From positions 1 to 37,349 of the forward strand of contig JBBPIE010000045.1 in NCBI GenBank assembly GCA_038040485.1: a stretch of 37,349 bases of DNA, read 5' to 3'. The notes below the pieces were generated by a model that saw only the letters and a program-made list of their open reading frames with translations, did not search any database and had not been told where the DNA came from. Position numbers and translations under genes: made by a program. Positions 1-10,500 of the stretch are shown here, piece after piece. The DNA comes from Onstottus_B arcticum. Lineage in GTDB: Bacteria > Acidobacteriota > Blastocatellia > UBA7656. The first letter of the stretch is position 1. Every line of letters starts with the position of its first letter.

Positions 1-150
1 GAATTCACGGACGTTCGAGAGTTGCAGCGCCAGCTCAAAGATCGTGGCGTAAACATGATTTCAGAGGCAGACGAAAGCTCTATTGGCCCGGCCAGCTTTA
101 TGATTGTTGATCCGGATGGAAACACGATCCTGGTAGATCAACACGTATAG
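1..150 (+). CDS. VOC (glyoxalase/bleomycin-resistance) family protein, C-terminal part
   Basis: The reading frame is open from the first base and ends with TAG at 148-150, so only the last 49 residues are present. They contain a helix followed by GPASFMIVDPDGNTILVDQH, the typical last beta strands of a vicinal-oxygen-chelate (glyoxalase I / bleomycin resistance) domain, where the 'DPDGN' turn and the following acidic or histidine residue lie near the metal site. The N-terminal half lies outside the window, so the substrate cannot be guessed. It converges with the AlkD-like gene, with only 17 bases between the two stop codons. Confidence 0.7.
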   Translation, partial: EFTDVRELQRQLKDRGVNMISEADESSIGPASFMIVDPDGNTILVDQHV

Positions 151-167
151 GGAGCGTCTGCCGTTGG

Positions 168-845
168 CTACGGGCACACTTTTCGCTTCGTAGCCTTCTC
201 GATGTACGAGACCGCATTAGGCGTCTTGCAGTAAGTCTCTCCGTGGTCAACCTCGAGGTTGCCGATGCGCTTGGCCGCCTCGATCGCCTTCTTGCGGAGC
301 GCCGGTTTGAAGATCCCGATCGAGATGAGCGCGCTGTTCATGGCGTACCGGGCCCAGTTCGGAGAGCGATGGATCTCCTTCTCGATCGTCCCCAGAACCT
401 TGTCGGCGTCTGCGTCGGTGATCGAGCCGGGGTCGTCTCTCAGGCGGGCGCCAAGAATCCCGTAGCCCATCTCGCGGGCAAACTCGTCCGGCGACTTCAT
501 CCAGTCGCGCATTGTCTTTTCAGCGATCGGGCTGCGGCCAACGAGCCCGGACAAGTACCAACCGACGAAGCGGACCGGCCCATCTTTGAGCAGGCCGTCC
601 GCGTCGGCCCGGGTCAGCTTCTCCGGGTCCGCCACCTGGAGGGCCAGGATGCGCGCCTCGGCGTTCCCAGTTTTCCAGAGCTCGAGCGCGAGCGCGTGGT
701 CGACCTTGATCTTCTTCTGTAGTTTGGCTATCTCCGAGGTCAGCACCCCGCAAACGTTGTCGCCCGATAGGTAACGCTTGTAGATCGCGGCGGTCTGAGG
801 TTTCCCGAGCTTCTTGAGCGTCGCCAGAATTTCCTGAGAGTTCAT
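168..845 (-). CDS. DNA alkylation repair (AlkD-like, HEAT-repeat) family protein
   Basis: This 225-residue, all-helical protein begins MNSQEILATLKKLGKP. An in-frame extension to 1043 exists, but ATG at 845 is preceded by a GGGGAC ribosome binding site and the extension crosses a repeat. The succession of helical pairs (ALALELWKTGNAEARILALQ, VRFVGWYLSG, FAREMGYGILGARL, NWARYAMNSALISIG) and the overall length match the AlkD-like family. In that family stacked HEAT repeats bind DNA and excise N3- and N7-alkylated bases without base flipping. The lysine-rich C-terminus fits DNA binding. Family membership is fairly likely; glycosylase activity is inferred, because some relatives are inactive. The gene stands alone. 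Confidence 0.7.
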   Translation of the reverse strand: MNSQEILATLKKLGKPQTAAIYKRYLSGDNVCGVLTSEIAKLQKKIKVDHALALELWKTGNAEARILALQVADPEKLTRADADGLLKDGPVRFVGWYLSGLVGRSPIAEKTMRDWMKSPDEFAREMGYGILGARLRDDPGSITDADADKVLGTIEKEIHRSPNWARYAMNSALISIGIFKPALRKKAIEAAKRIGNLEVDHGETYCKTPNAVSYIEKATKRKVCP

Positions 846-915
846 CGTTTGTCCCCGCCGGTAAGCTTCCCTGAAGCTACCGCGAAAAGGGGGTTGGGAC
901 AAGGAGAAAGAGGCC

Positions 916-987
916 GACTCTTGTGTCCGGCATAAGTAGCATAGACTTTCAGTCTGTGTCCGGCGGAAGTAGCGTAGACTGAGTCTT
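916..987. repeat. Two-copy direct repeat with internal AGACT/AGTCT palindrome
   Basis: Two copies of a 24-base unit (TGTCCGGC..AAGTAGC.TAGACT) lie at about 923-946 and 957-980, 33 bases apart, with four differences. Between them is the inverted repeat AGACT-ttc-AGTCT. The repeat sits upstream of the AlkD-like gene and upstream of the amidohydrolase gene, in the divergent intergenic region, so it could carry a binding site or be a dispersed palindromic repeat. Confidence 0.6.
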
Positions 988-1090
988 CTCGCCGCCAGGA
1001 AGGGGCGGCCACCGAGTGCCGCCCTTACTGGCTCGCAATTCATTCGTTACACTCCACCGTGAACGTAACAACAGCAGATAACGGAGACCT

Positions 1091-2560
1091 ATGAAAATCG
1101 TAACGGCCTTTCTTCTGTTGGTTGGTTTCGCCGCAGGCTCGGCCGGTTCACCCGACCCTTTTGTCCAAGGCCCGACTGCTGAGCGGCAACAATTTATTCG
1201 CGTGGAAGCTCCGGTGGTTGTCCTGACCCACGTGCGAATAATCGACGGCACCGGCGCCGCTGCTCTTGATGATCAGACGATCGTGATTGCAGACGGCAAG
1301 ATCCAATCGATCGGGCCAAGCGGGGCGGGCGCACCTGCGAATCTGCCGGCCAATGCGCAGACAGTTGATCTCCGGGGGTACACGGTCCTGCCCGGCCTTG
1401 TGGGAATGCACAGTCACATGTTTTTCCCTATGGGCGGATCTCCACCGATGTATTCCAACATGGGCAGCAGCTTTCCTCGTCTTTACCTGGCTCTTGGCGT
1501 CACAACGATTCGCACTACCGGCAGCGTTGCACCCTACACCGATCTTGAAATAAAACGCCTAGTCGATTCGGGAAGAATGCTCGGACCCAAGATGCATATC
1601 ACCGCTCCGTATCTCGAGGGACGCGGGTCGTTCACGCCGGTGATGCACGAGCTCAGTGGCGCGGAAGATGCGCGGAAGATGGTCAACTTTTGGGCGGACC
1701 AGGGAGCTACTTCTTTCAAAGCTTACATGAACATCACGCGTGCTGAATTGCGCGCAGCCGTCGAAGAAGCGCACAAACGCGGGCTCAAGGTGACCGGACA
1801 TCTTTGCTCGATTGGTTACCGGGAAGCGGCGGAGATCGGCATCGACAATCTCGAGCACGGCTTGATGGCGGATTCAGAGTTTGTTCCGAACAAACAGCCG
1901 GATCAGTGCCCGGGCGCCGCGGTCAGCGCCAGCCTCAGGCAACTGGATCTGAATAGTCCGGCAGTCCGCGAGACAATCAGTACTCTTGTCGCGAAGAACG
2001 TCGCGATAACTTCCACGCTTCCGGTCTTCGAAGCCGGGAGCGCGCCGTTGGCTCAAAGCGGCATCGGCGCGGCCTCGGCGTTACTCAATCCGCGGGTGCT
2101 CAATGTGATGTCTACCGATGCGCGAGTGCGCTATCTGACGGCGCGCGCCCGAGTCTCGTCCGATCCCGGAAACGTAGCGCTGCTCCGCAAGGCAATGGAT
2201 TTCGAGCGCGCATTTGTGAAGGCCGGCGGTTTGCTGATAGCCGGGCTCGACCCGACCGGCAACGGCGGCATCGTGGCGGGCTTTGGTGATTTGCGTGAAG
2301 TTGAGCTTCTGGTCGAAGCCGGTTTCACGCCTCTGGAAGCGATCAAGATAGCCAGCTTCAACGGCGCCAAGTTTCTCGGCGAAGACGCTCACATCGGCTC
2401 GATTGCAGTAGGAAAGCAAGCCGACTTGATGATAGTGAGAGGAAACCCTGCGCTAAACATCATCGAAATAGAAAAGGTCGAAATCGTGTTCAAGGATGGA
2501 GTGGGGTACGACTCAGAGAAGCTGATCCAGTCTGTCCAGGGGCTGGTGGGAATCCGGTGA
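1091..2560 (+). CDS. Exported amidohydrolase (imidazolonepropionase/Xaa-Pro dipeptidase-like)
   Basis: This 489-residue metal-dependent hydrolase has a cleavable signal peptide (about residues 1-20) and is probably periplasmic. ATG follows a GGAG ribosome binding site. Visible ligands fit the amidohydrolase superfamily: His107-X-His109 at the end of the first barrel strand (GMHSHM), Lys210 (TSFKAYM) as the likely carboxylated bridging lysine, His237 (VTGHL), His256 (NLEHG) and Asp387 (AGLDPTG). The C-terminal GKQADLMIVRGNP belongs to the small beta-sandwich domain. Relatives cleave cyclic amides or C-terminal dipeptides, and the substrate cannot be read from sequence. A ~98-bp decayed copy of codons near 2278-2361 recurs at 30803-30900. 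Confidence 0.85.
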   Translation: MKIVTAFLLLVGFAAGSAGSPDPFVQGPTAERQQFIRVEAPVVVLTHVRIIDGTGAAALDDQTIVIADGKIQSIGPSGAGAPANLPANAQTVDLRGYTVLPGLVGMHSHMFFPMGGSPPMYSNMGSSFPRLYLALGVTTIRTTGSVAPYTDLEIKRLVDSGRMLGPKMHITAPYLEGRGSFTPVMHELSGAEDARKMVNFWADQGATSFKAYMNITRAELRAAVEEAHKRGLKVTGHLCSIGYREAAEIGIDNLEHGLMADSEFVPNKQPDQCPGAAVSASLRQLDLNSPAVRETISTLVAKNVAITSTLPVFEAGSAPLAQSGIGAASALLNPRVLNVMSTDARVRYLTARARVSSDPGNVALLRKAMDFERAFVKAGGLLIAGLDPTGNGGIVAGFGDLREVELLVEAGFTPLEAIKIASFNGAKFLGEDAHIGSIAVGKQADLMIVRGNPALNIIEIEKVEIVFKDGVGYDSEKLIQSVQGLVGIR

Positions 2561-3134
2561 TTTGTCACCAAGCGCTAGTCGGGTCAATTTTCAATGACGG
2601 GCCAGGGTTGCAATTTGAGAGGTTGCCTGCGCTTTACGGCCGCAGCTTATGGAGGCAATCAGAAGTGTCACTGCGAGGCAGGGGTTCTCGTTTGCGCGAG
2701 GTAGAGTACCGTTGAAAACAATGCGGGCGCCGAAAAATCGTAGCGCTCGTCACCTGCCCGCTTGCCAATCGGTTAGCTACATTGTATAGTCGCGCCCGTC
2801 CAGGGGTTCCGACAGGAGCCCAGTTCGCGCGCAATTTGTCATCGAAGAAGATCATATGAGGATAATGGCCGCCCTTGAATTCGTGGTTCGATTGCGGTTT
2901 CGAAACCGAAGACACAAAAGACACTGAGCGCGTAGCGACCTGCGTACAGGGCGGGAATCGGGTTTAGTCATGCCGCGAATTCCTTAGATGAGAGGGAACC
3001 GATGGCGCTAAGCGCATTGGATGAAAACGAGAGCCGGTGGACTGATGGTTTGACCACAACTGCCTGGCTCGATAAGGCGGGAGGCGGGGGGCTTCTTGAG
3101 GGTTCTTCAGGCGGTTTGACAGGTGTTAGACGGC
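2561..3134. other. Intergenic stretch without a convincing gene
   Basis: This 574-base gap lies between the amidohydrolase and the small-paralog cluster. A minus-strand open frame (2634-2924) and the start of a plus-strand frame (ATG at 3002, preceded by GAGAGGGA) are present, but neither resembles a known family. The 3002 frame runs across the first paralog in another register. It presumably contains the promoter of the cluster, but I see no clear -35/-10 pair. Confidence 0.5.
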
Positions 3135-3536
3135 ATGGCCAACGCATTCTTTCTCAACGCTACTCCCTACGTCATCGCCGTCAATCTCAACACATCACTT
3201 CAAAACCAGATCCTCGCGCCGGAAATCTCGGTGGCAGCAGAAAGCGCCACGTTGGCAGCATGGAAGGCGCCTATCGCCGCGACGCCACGCCAAGGAGAGT
3301 TCGGTGGAAACAATTGGCAGAATCTGATGTTAGTGATCTCGGAAGGCTCTTCGAGTTACATGGTTTGGGACATTCATTCGAGTGTCTCCGTGGCGCTGAA
3401 TCTGTACTTCTACATCCTGGGCGATCAGGTCGTGGGGATGGACGCAACCGGTTCGACCGGGGGCATTCGGGTGAGTGCGGCCAGCAAAGTGGTGGCTACC
3501 CGAGTGTTCATGCGGGCGCCCCCCGCAGCTTTTTGA
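3135..3536 (+). CDS. Small paralog 1 of the giant-protein N-terminal domain
   Basis: This 133-residue protein of unknown function begins MANAFFLNATPYVIAVNLN. It aligns along its length with the 4023-4406 product and with the first ~115 residues of the giant protein. Shared marks are the opening 'MA..(Y/F)(F/L)(L/I)N.T', a middle 'P..G..G....N.L', a 'V..(A/L)L(N/D)(L/V)YF' strand, then '(D/N)Q.VG.D.TG..G' and a final short strand. No signal peptide or membrane segment is seen, so it is probably cytosolic or exported by an unknown route. ATG at 3135 is chosen because the paralogs all start at the same point; the alternative GTG at 3123 adds four residues. It is first of four co-directional related genes. 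Confidence 0.75.
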   Translation: MANAFFLNATPYVIAVNLNTSLQNQILAPEISVAAESATLAAWKAPIAATPRQGEFGGNNWQNLMLVISEGSSSYMVWDIHSSVSVALNLYFYILGDQVVGMDATGSTGGIRVSAASKVVATRVFMRAPPAAF

Positions 3537-3627
3537 CTGGCCGAGATCCCGCCGCGACAGGAGAACCTTCGATTGGCGCAGGGCCGAGCCCGCAAAGCGG
3601 GGTGACCGGGTCTTGCGGGAGAACGTC

Positions 3628-3969
3628 ATGAGTTCGACCTTGTACATGATCAACTGGTGTCCCAACAAAGTCACGGCGACGCTCAATACAAAACAACTCT
3701 CGCCGATCGATCCGTCGCTTAGCAAAGACTATTACTTTCCTGATTCACTTGCCGTTCCGCGCGACGCGTCCGTTCCCGGAAAGGCCGGGGTGTGGGGCAA
3801 TGACAACGCGCTGATCGTCCTGGTGGACGGCGCAAACAAGCTTTACAACAGCATAAAGGATCCGAGCGGTGCGGCGCCGAACAACGACCTGCTGCTCTGG
3901 ATCTTTACCGACTTCGTCGTGTTCTCGCAATTCGACAATCAGCTAGGGAGTCCTGTTCACCCGAGCTGA
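3628..3969 (+). CDS. Small paralog 2 of the giant-protein N-terminal domain (divergent)
   Basis: This 113-residue protein begins MSSTLYMINWCPNKVTATLN, preceded by CGGGAGAACGTC, a good ribosome binding site. It is the most divergent member of the local family. The opening strand pair and the (A/V).LN motif are kept, as is a late hydrophobic LLLWIFTDFVVFSQFDNQ corresponding to the 'LDLYFFMFEDSIVG' strand of paralog 3. The terminal TG..G..T segment of the others is missing. An in-frame extension to 3475 overlaps paralog 1 in another register and is unlikely. It lies 91 bases after paralog 1 and 53 before paralog 3, consistent with one transcript. Function unknown. Confidence 0.65.
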   Translation: MSSTLYMINWCPNKVTATLNTKQLSPIDPSLSKDYYFPDSLAVPRDASVPGKAGVWGNDNALIVLVDGANKLYNSIKDPSGAAPNNDLLLWIFTDFVVFSQFDNQLGSPVHPS

Positions 3970-4022
3970 GCCCTAATTCACCACAATCCGTCGGCGCGAG
4001 CCGGCAACAAAGGAGATTTGAT

Positions 4023-4406
4023 ATGGCCAAAGCATACTTCATCAACGCCACCCCCACGAACGTAAAGGCCGTACTTAACGGCGGCGATCAGCACAAGCTC
4101 GCACCCATCTCGGTGGCCTCCGGCGGCGCTGCTGTTACCGGGACCGCATGGGGCGCGACTATCTCTGCCTTCGTTACCCCGGATGGCTTCGGCGGGGACG
4201 GCAAAGACAACGAACTGCTCTTTAGCTCAGAGCAGAGCGGCACAACGCGGAGATATAAGATCACGTCGAAGGTCCCAACCGTTCTGGATCTGTACTTCTT
4301 CATGTTCGAGGACTCGATCGTGGGTGAAGATAACACCGGAGGTTCGGGTCAAATCACCATCACTAAGGTCGAGACTCTGAAGACCTCACTTTTTACTAAG
4401 AGTTAA
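4023..4406 (+). CDS. Small paralog 3 of the giant-protein N-terminal domain
   Basis: This 127-residue protein begins MAKAYFINATPTNVKAVLNG, preceded by AAAGGAGATTTGAT, the strongest ribosome binding site of the cluster. It is the clearest link between paralog 1 and the giant protein: same start, 'LAPISV' segment, 'GFGG...NELLF' centre, 'VPTVLDLYFFMFEDSIVGED' strand and 'TGGSGQITITKVETL' ending. The giant protein has 'TVGTAGFTITKMPSS' at the equivalent position. Predicted to be a compact all-beta domain. No catalytic motif is visible. The strong start signal suggests it is made in larger amounts than its neighbours (inference). Confidence 0.75.
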   Translation: MAKAYFINATPTNVKAVLNGGDQHKLAPISVASGGAAVTGTAWGATISAFVTPDGFGGDGKDNELLFSSEQSGTTRRYKITSKVPTVLDLYFFMFEDSIVGEDNTGGSGQITITKVETLKTSLFTKS

Positions 4407-4551
4407 GGCCGGCGTGCCGTAACCGGTGCGGCCGATAATCTACTCATTCTCTGAATGGCGTGCGGAGCGGATTGGGAGTGCAATTGGCGCTCCCGATCCG
4501 TGCATGCTGCGCTGTGCTCCGCTCGCAATCAACCCAAGTGAGGCTTCGCTC

Positions 4552-7500
4552 ATGGCAAACACGTATCTGCTCAACGGCACCGTCAGTCCTATCCGTGTCA
4601 GAGTCAATACCGGGCCGGATATTCCCCTCGATGCGCTTGACATTCAGTCACCCACCGTCAACATGACGGCGAAGCTCGGCCTGGCCAGTTCGCCCAGTCA
4701 GGGCGTCCTCGGTATTGGATCCAACGAAGTGTGGGTGATCATCAGCGGCGTCACGACCAAGTGGAAGGTAGTGATTGGCCCCCCTGTGACCATCGCCCTC
4801 GACGTGCAACTGATCATCTTTGCCAACCAGTTGCAGCCGAAAAACACGGTGGGGACGGCGGGCTTCACGATTACGAAAATGCCTTCAAGTTTGGTTGCGG
4901 CTAGCGGCGAAGGCAGCGAGACCGGAGAAGGCAGTTTGGATGCGGCCCAGCCACCGAGCGCCCGCAGGCCGCCGGCCGTGCGCGGTGCGACATCGGGTGA
5001 ACTGACCTTCAAGGTGCTCGCCTCCGACGCCAAGGGCGTCCTGTACGAAGCGAGCAACAACAACTCGTCAGGCGACGGGGTTACATGGACCTACTACTAC
5101 CTCTTCGGATCCGGGGGTACGCAACGGCCGACTCTCACTCTCCAGGAGAGCTGGGACCAGATCGGAGCGTACGTATTCCTCAACGCTCAGGAGGATCGCC
5201 ACACCCTGCTTGCGGAACTTGGTACAGCGCTGAGTCGCCAGGACACGGACTTCTCGCGTCTTGCCTGGCGCGTTTCCGCCGGCGAGTACAACATCGTCCA
5301 GGCGTCCACCGCTTCGGCGGTGGCGGTGGACGCCAACTTCGACATCGGCGGCTGGCGACTGTTGCTGCGCAGAAATACCACACTTAGTCTCGACAAAGGA
5401 ACCCCCGGCATCCTACTGCAAAAGGCTTCCGCCGAAGAGACCATTTCGGTGCAGTTCGTCAGGAACCAGGACCCACAGCCCATCGGCACCCGCCCGCAAG
5501 AGATCCTGCTCCCGCTCGACGGACTGCATCGTGGCACACTGACGCTGGCCTGGGAATGGGATCATTACAAGTTGGGTAAGGATCTCGGCGGCAATCTGCG
5601 GATGTTCTTCGGAGTGGACGCCGAGTCCGCCTCCGTGGCCCAGTATCCGCTCTTTACCCCCGCGAGCGATCCCGGTCGATTTCCGACGAACAACCTCCCC
5701 TTCTTCGTGTACCTGCAACCGCTCGCCCCCCTCGACGGGTCGCGAACACGCCTGGCTCTCGACCTCGAACTCCCCAATGCGCTGACCTCGAAGTACCTGT
5801 CGAGTACCACCAATGCTCCAGTCGCTCTGAAGCCGGCAGCCTCGTCAAACGGAGGTCTTAGCGCGGGCTTCGGTTTCGCCAAGAACACCGGACTGCAGGA
5901 ATCAGATCGCTACCTGTGCCCGGTGGGAGAGTTCGAGGTCGAGGCGCCAGGCGCCGCCGACGGCAGCGATCGCGTACAAATCCGCGGCGGCATCGCCGGC
6001 ACCGAGTATGTGCTGGTCGAGCCTGGCGATCGCCTCTCATTTGAGAATGACAAGCCAGCCTTCGCTCAGAGCTACCAACCGCAAGGCGGTTCACCGACCG
6101 AGCTCGACGACGCGCTCACCACAAGTTGGGTGCGCGTGATACACAAGAACCCTCCGACTGCCGCGCAAACCGGCGAGATCGTCGACACAAGCTACTGTGC
6201 CCAGTCGTCCGCTTCGACCTACTTCGGCGCCGCCGCTGACGGGTCCCCCTACGCCTATCCGATCGCGGTGGGAGCCAGCCTGGTGCAATTCAAAAAACCA
6301 GTCGAGGGCGACGCGCTCTTCCCCATGCTTCCCTACGGAGGGGTCTTCTACCAAAACGAGGAGGAGGGGATCCCGAATCCCAACCCCAACCTCTCGGCTA
6401 AAGAATTGGGCTCGATCGAGCAGCAGGTAGTCGCCCGCGACCGCCGCGGCCAGCTGAAGCCGTACTTCGATATGACGTACGGGCCCATCTTCTTCGACAC
6501 TTCAACCAACATCGCCTTCAACGGAGGCTTCGCGCGGACGCCGCTGGGGCTGCTGGCCGAACTCAACCGGGCCGGTAGCGGCCCGCCATCGGGGACCATC
6601 AAGAGTATCCTGCTGGCGCGCAGCCCGCAGATATCGACTCAACTGCTGTCGCTCAACGCCGACCTCAACAACAAAGTCGTCAACCCGGTGTTCACCAACA
6701 CGGTCCTCAACGACAACCTGTTCCTGGTCGCCACCGACGCGCAAGCCCTCGAGCCCTTCGCAAACAAAATCACGCTCGGCGACTTCACCTTTCGGATGGA
6801 CCTCGGCGAGAGCGCTTCCCAGACGATCGCATTGTTCAAATTCGTGCCCGGTGTTTCGGCGCGGACGTTGATCGGCGACACCGACGCCTGGGACACGCTC
6901 ATCAAGGACCCTACCCCGGAGAAGATCGAGGCGATTCAGGGACGACTCGAGCATTATCTGGAAGTGGCGGATCCGGATAAGGGCGGCGAACTCTACGCCG
7001 ACTTCCGCCGAATGATCGACGATCCCAACTGGAACGGCGTGCTGTTCTTCAACGTCGCGCTCGACTACAAGGAGCTGCCGCTCGATATCCAGATCCTGCT
7101 GGGCGGCATCCAGGGTCCGCTGTTCGCTCACCACTTCGGCGTCACCATCAACCAGGTCGCCGAGGGGAGCGGTCAAATGAAGTTGGACCAGAGTTCGCTA
7201 TTCTCAGTGATCAACTATAAGGCGGACTTCGTGCCGCCGCCCTCGCGTCCCAACTTCCAGGTGCTGCTGTTCAACGTGCGCTACGCCAACAGCAAACTCG
7301 CGGTCTTCGATTCGCAGATCGCCTTCAGCATAAAAGATCTGTTCGGCAACCCGGTGACACTGAAGAAGCCCGCCCCGCTCGATAAACCTGCCTCGGGCAC
7401 GATCGTTATCGACGGCGTCTACACCCTTTTCGAAGACGGGACGGGCTCGCTGGTTTTCTCTACCAAGGAACTACGCAGCTTTGTCTACGACGTTGAGACC

Positions 7501-10500
7501 GGCAAACTTCGCGTCTGCGAGGCGCAGTCGGTGACAGCCGCCACGCTGGTGCCCGTCACTAGGAGTGTCACCGGCGACACGACGATCGCCAGTTCGCAGT
7601 TCAAGCTCAGCGGACTGCTGGCCTTCAAGAGCGGCATCGGCGGCGATCTCTTCTCCTACGGCAAGGTCGAAAACGACGTGCCCGAGGAAGGTCTGGCCAT
7701 CGCCGGCTACGCCTTCGCCATGGACACTGAGATCAAGGGCGACCAAGCCACGCTGAAGCCCATCACGACCTTCCTCGACGGGCTGCGAGTGGACCAGGTG
7801 TTGAGCAAGGCCCGAGATGAGAGCCTCAAACGCACCTTCCCGAGCGCCATCGAGGCCGTGACCATCACGCCGGCCGGACTGCGGCCCACGAATATCGGCG
7901 AGTGGAAGGTAAAGGTGGACGGCTCATCCTTCGACGCAGCGCCCAAGTACAGCCTGACCTTCAATGTACCGCTGGGTACTCTCGGCAATCTGCTCTCGAC
8001 AAAGACCGATCTTACCGCGCAACTGTTCGTCGGCTGGGTTCCGGGAGGGGCGCCAAACCAAGCGGACACGGTCGGGCTTGTCCTGCGCCTGCCGGCCCAA
8101 GTGGCGGGACCTTCTGGTTTCCAGTTTGAGGGCATCATCTCTTCGGGTTTCGAGTACGTCCAACTAAACCGTTTCAAATTCCGTTCGGGCACGGGCGGTG
8201 CCGACACCCAAATCTATTGCTTGCTGTTCGTGCACTACCAGGGGTTCCTGCTCAACATGCTGCTTAATTACACCACAGGACCCAAGGACCTGGGGTTGTT
8301 TGGAGGTCCGAGTGACCCGGGCGGCAGCAACGCACTTTACTTCGCCGGCAAGTCGGTCGATTCAACATGGAAGGGGCCGACGCTGAGCATCCTCCTCGAC
8401 GAGGTCCCGTCCGTCTTTCTCGGCCGCTCCTACGCGATCAAGACCGACCCGACGAATCCGAATGTCATCAACGACGTGTTCGATAAGCTCAACCTATTGA
8501 CTCCAAAAACGGTTGAGGAGTTCGCCAGCCTAATTTACGCCAACGCCTCGTTGTACAACTCCGACGCGGGGATCGCGTTCGGGCTGAAGTTCTCATTCAA
8601 GAGCATCGCGCTCACCGCGGTGCTCCACGACTCGACGTTCTACGGCGCGCAAATCAAGATTACGCCCGAGAAGAAACCGGACCCGCCTCCGGGCAACGGC
8701 AACGGGAAGCTGCTCACTCAAGGGGGGACGGCCCTCGTGTCGGCCGACGAGGAGAAGAAGAAGTCATTCAAGGACCAGATCAAAGACTTCACCTTCACCA
8801 TCATCTACCGAAAAGTAAGCGACAACGTTGGGGTGTGGTCCGCCGACATCTATCTCAACCTCGGTCAGATCAACATCGGCGCATTCCAGCTCTCACTGCC
8901 CAACTTCAGCATCTCGATCTGGACCAACGGAGACTGGCGTTTCGCAATTGGCTGGCCCTTCGAAGGCAGCGGCGCGACTCCGATCACCGTCCAGTTCCAG
9001 GCCGGGCCCTTCCCGATCATCGCCAAGTGCGGTTTCTACCTTGGGAAGCTGAGCAGCGCCGCGGCGCCCGCGCAGTTCGGAACCAAGTTCAATCTGATCT
9101 GGACCTTCGGGCTGGGAATAGCGGCGGGCGTCGGCAAGGAATGGAAGTCAGGTCCGTTCAAGGCGGGGGCCAGCTTGATCCTCGGCCTGACGGTGCAGGG
9201 TTTCCTCGCTTCGTTTTCCGGCAACATCAACGATGACGGCGTGGACTACTGGTGGTGGGGGATCAGCCTCTCGCTGACCGGCAATGTCTTCGGTAAGGTG
9301 GATTTCAAGGTAATCGTAGTTGATGTGTCGCTGACCGTCACGATCACGATCGCCTTTGCCTTCGAGACCAAGCACAGCTCGCCGTTGACCATGACCGCCC
9401 AGGTCAAAGTCAAAGCCTCGATAAAGATTCTTTTCATCAAGATCTCGTTCTCGTTTGAAATGAAACTCGACATCTTCAGCTTCACGTTCGGGAGCGGCCC
9501 GGTCGCCAAGCTGAGCGGCCCGACTCCGACCGCGGTGCTTGAGTCTGCCAGCCAGCCTTCCCTTGTCATGCGACCGCGAAGTTTCGATCCCGTACTGGTA
9601 CGCGAGGTGCGCATCCGCGCTGCGGCTGTCGAGGCACGCGCCGCCGGTTCGCCGGCCGCCTTCGTGGTCGCCGCGGCCAAGGTGGAACTGAGTATTGGGT
9701 TCGTGTTACAGCCGACATCGATCTCGGACGACGCGATTAGCTGGGCTCCACAAGGAGTCGGCACGCTGGTGATTACTACGGGGGATCAAGCGACCCCCTT
9801 CGGCAAACTCGCGGCGGGTCTCGCGCAATGGTTGATCGCGGCCTACGGTGGGACCGGCACCTTCCAACAGCAGCTTGAAGCCGTCACCGTCGCGCTCCAG
9901 GCGGGCTTATTCGACTCACAGGTATCAACGGCGCTCGAAGAGACGTTCGTCTTCTCGATCGGGACGACGCTGAGCCAGGACACCGCGGTGGTCAGCATGC
10001 CGGTGCATCCTACGCTGCGTATCGAGTACGGCGGCAGCCCGGTGCACGTCGCCACCGACGCGACGCCGCGTTCCAGCTTCGGGGCGCGACGCGTGCCTTC
10101 CAACTACTTCGAGATGATCGCTGCCTACTTCTCCGGAACGCCGGCCGCTAACGCGCTTCAGGCTGCGCCCGAGGGAACCGAATCGACTGCCGGGACCGTT
10201 TTCGACCAGTACTTCGTGATGCTTGCGCAGCAGTTGATCCAATTGCTCGAGGAGACGGGGGCGCCCGATCTTCAAACGGCTCTGGCCGAACTCGATCTGG
10301 GCGATCTGGGCGGATTCGTCTCACGCTTTCTGATGGCCGGAGTGCGGTTGCCCGATCCCGACCATCAGAACACGCTCGAAGCGCTGTACATTCTAACCGG
10401 GCAGCAATTCCCATTGAAGCAGGTCGATGGGAAGTGGCTGCTCGAATCTAAGATGGTCGGCACTGCCTTGACCCCTGCCTGGATCAAGGTCCAAACCGAT

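Noticed and set aside
243..722. Plus-strand frame opposite the AlkD-like gene
   Set aside because: Antisense to a well-supported helical protein; rich in Arg/Val/Asp from complementary codon bias.
2634..2924. Minus-strand frame of 96 codons
   Set aside because: No family resemblance, no ribosome binding site, and a composition like non-coding DNA.
3002..3631. Plus-strand open frame of 209 codons with a fair ribosome binding site
   Set aside because: From 3135 on it runs over paralog 1 in another register and its residues are Arg/Gly/Ser-rich without family features; only the first ~45 codons could be a leader, which I cannot support.
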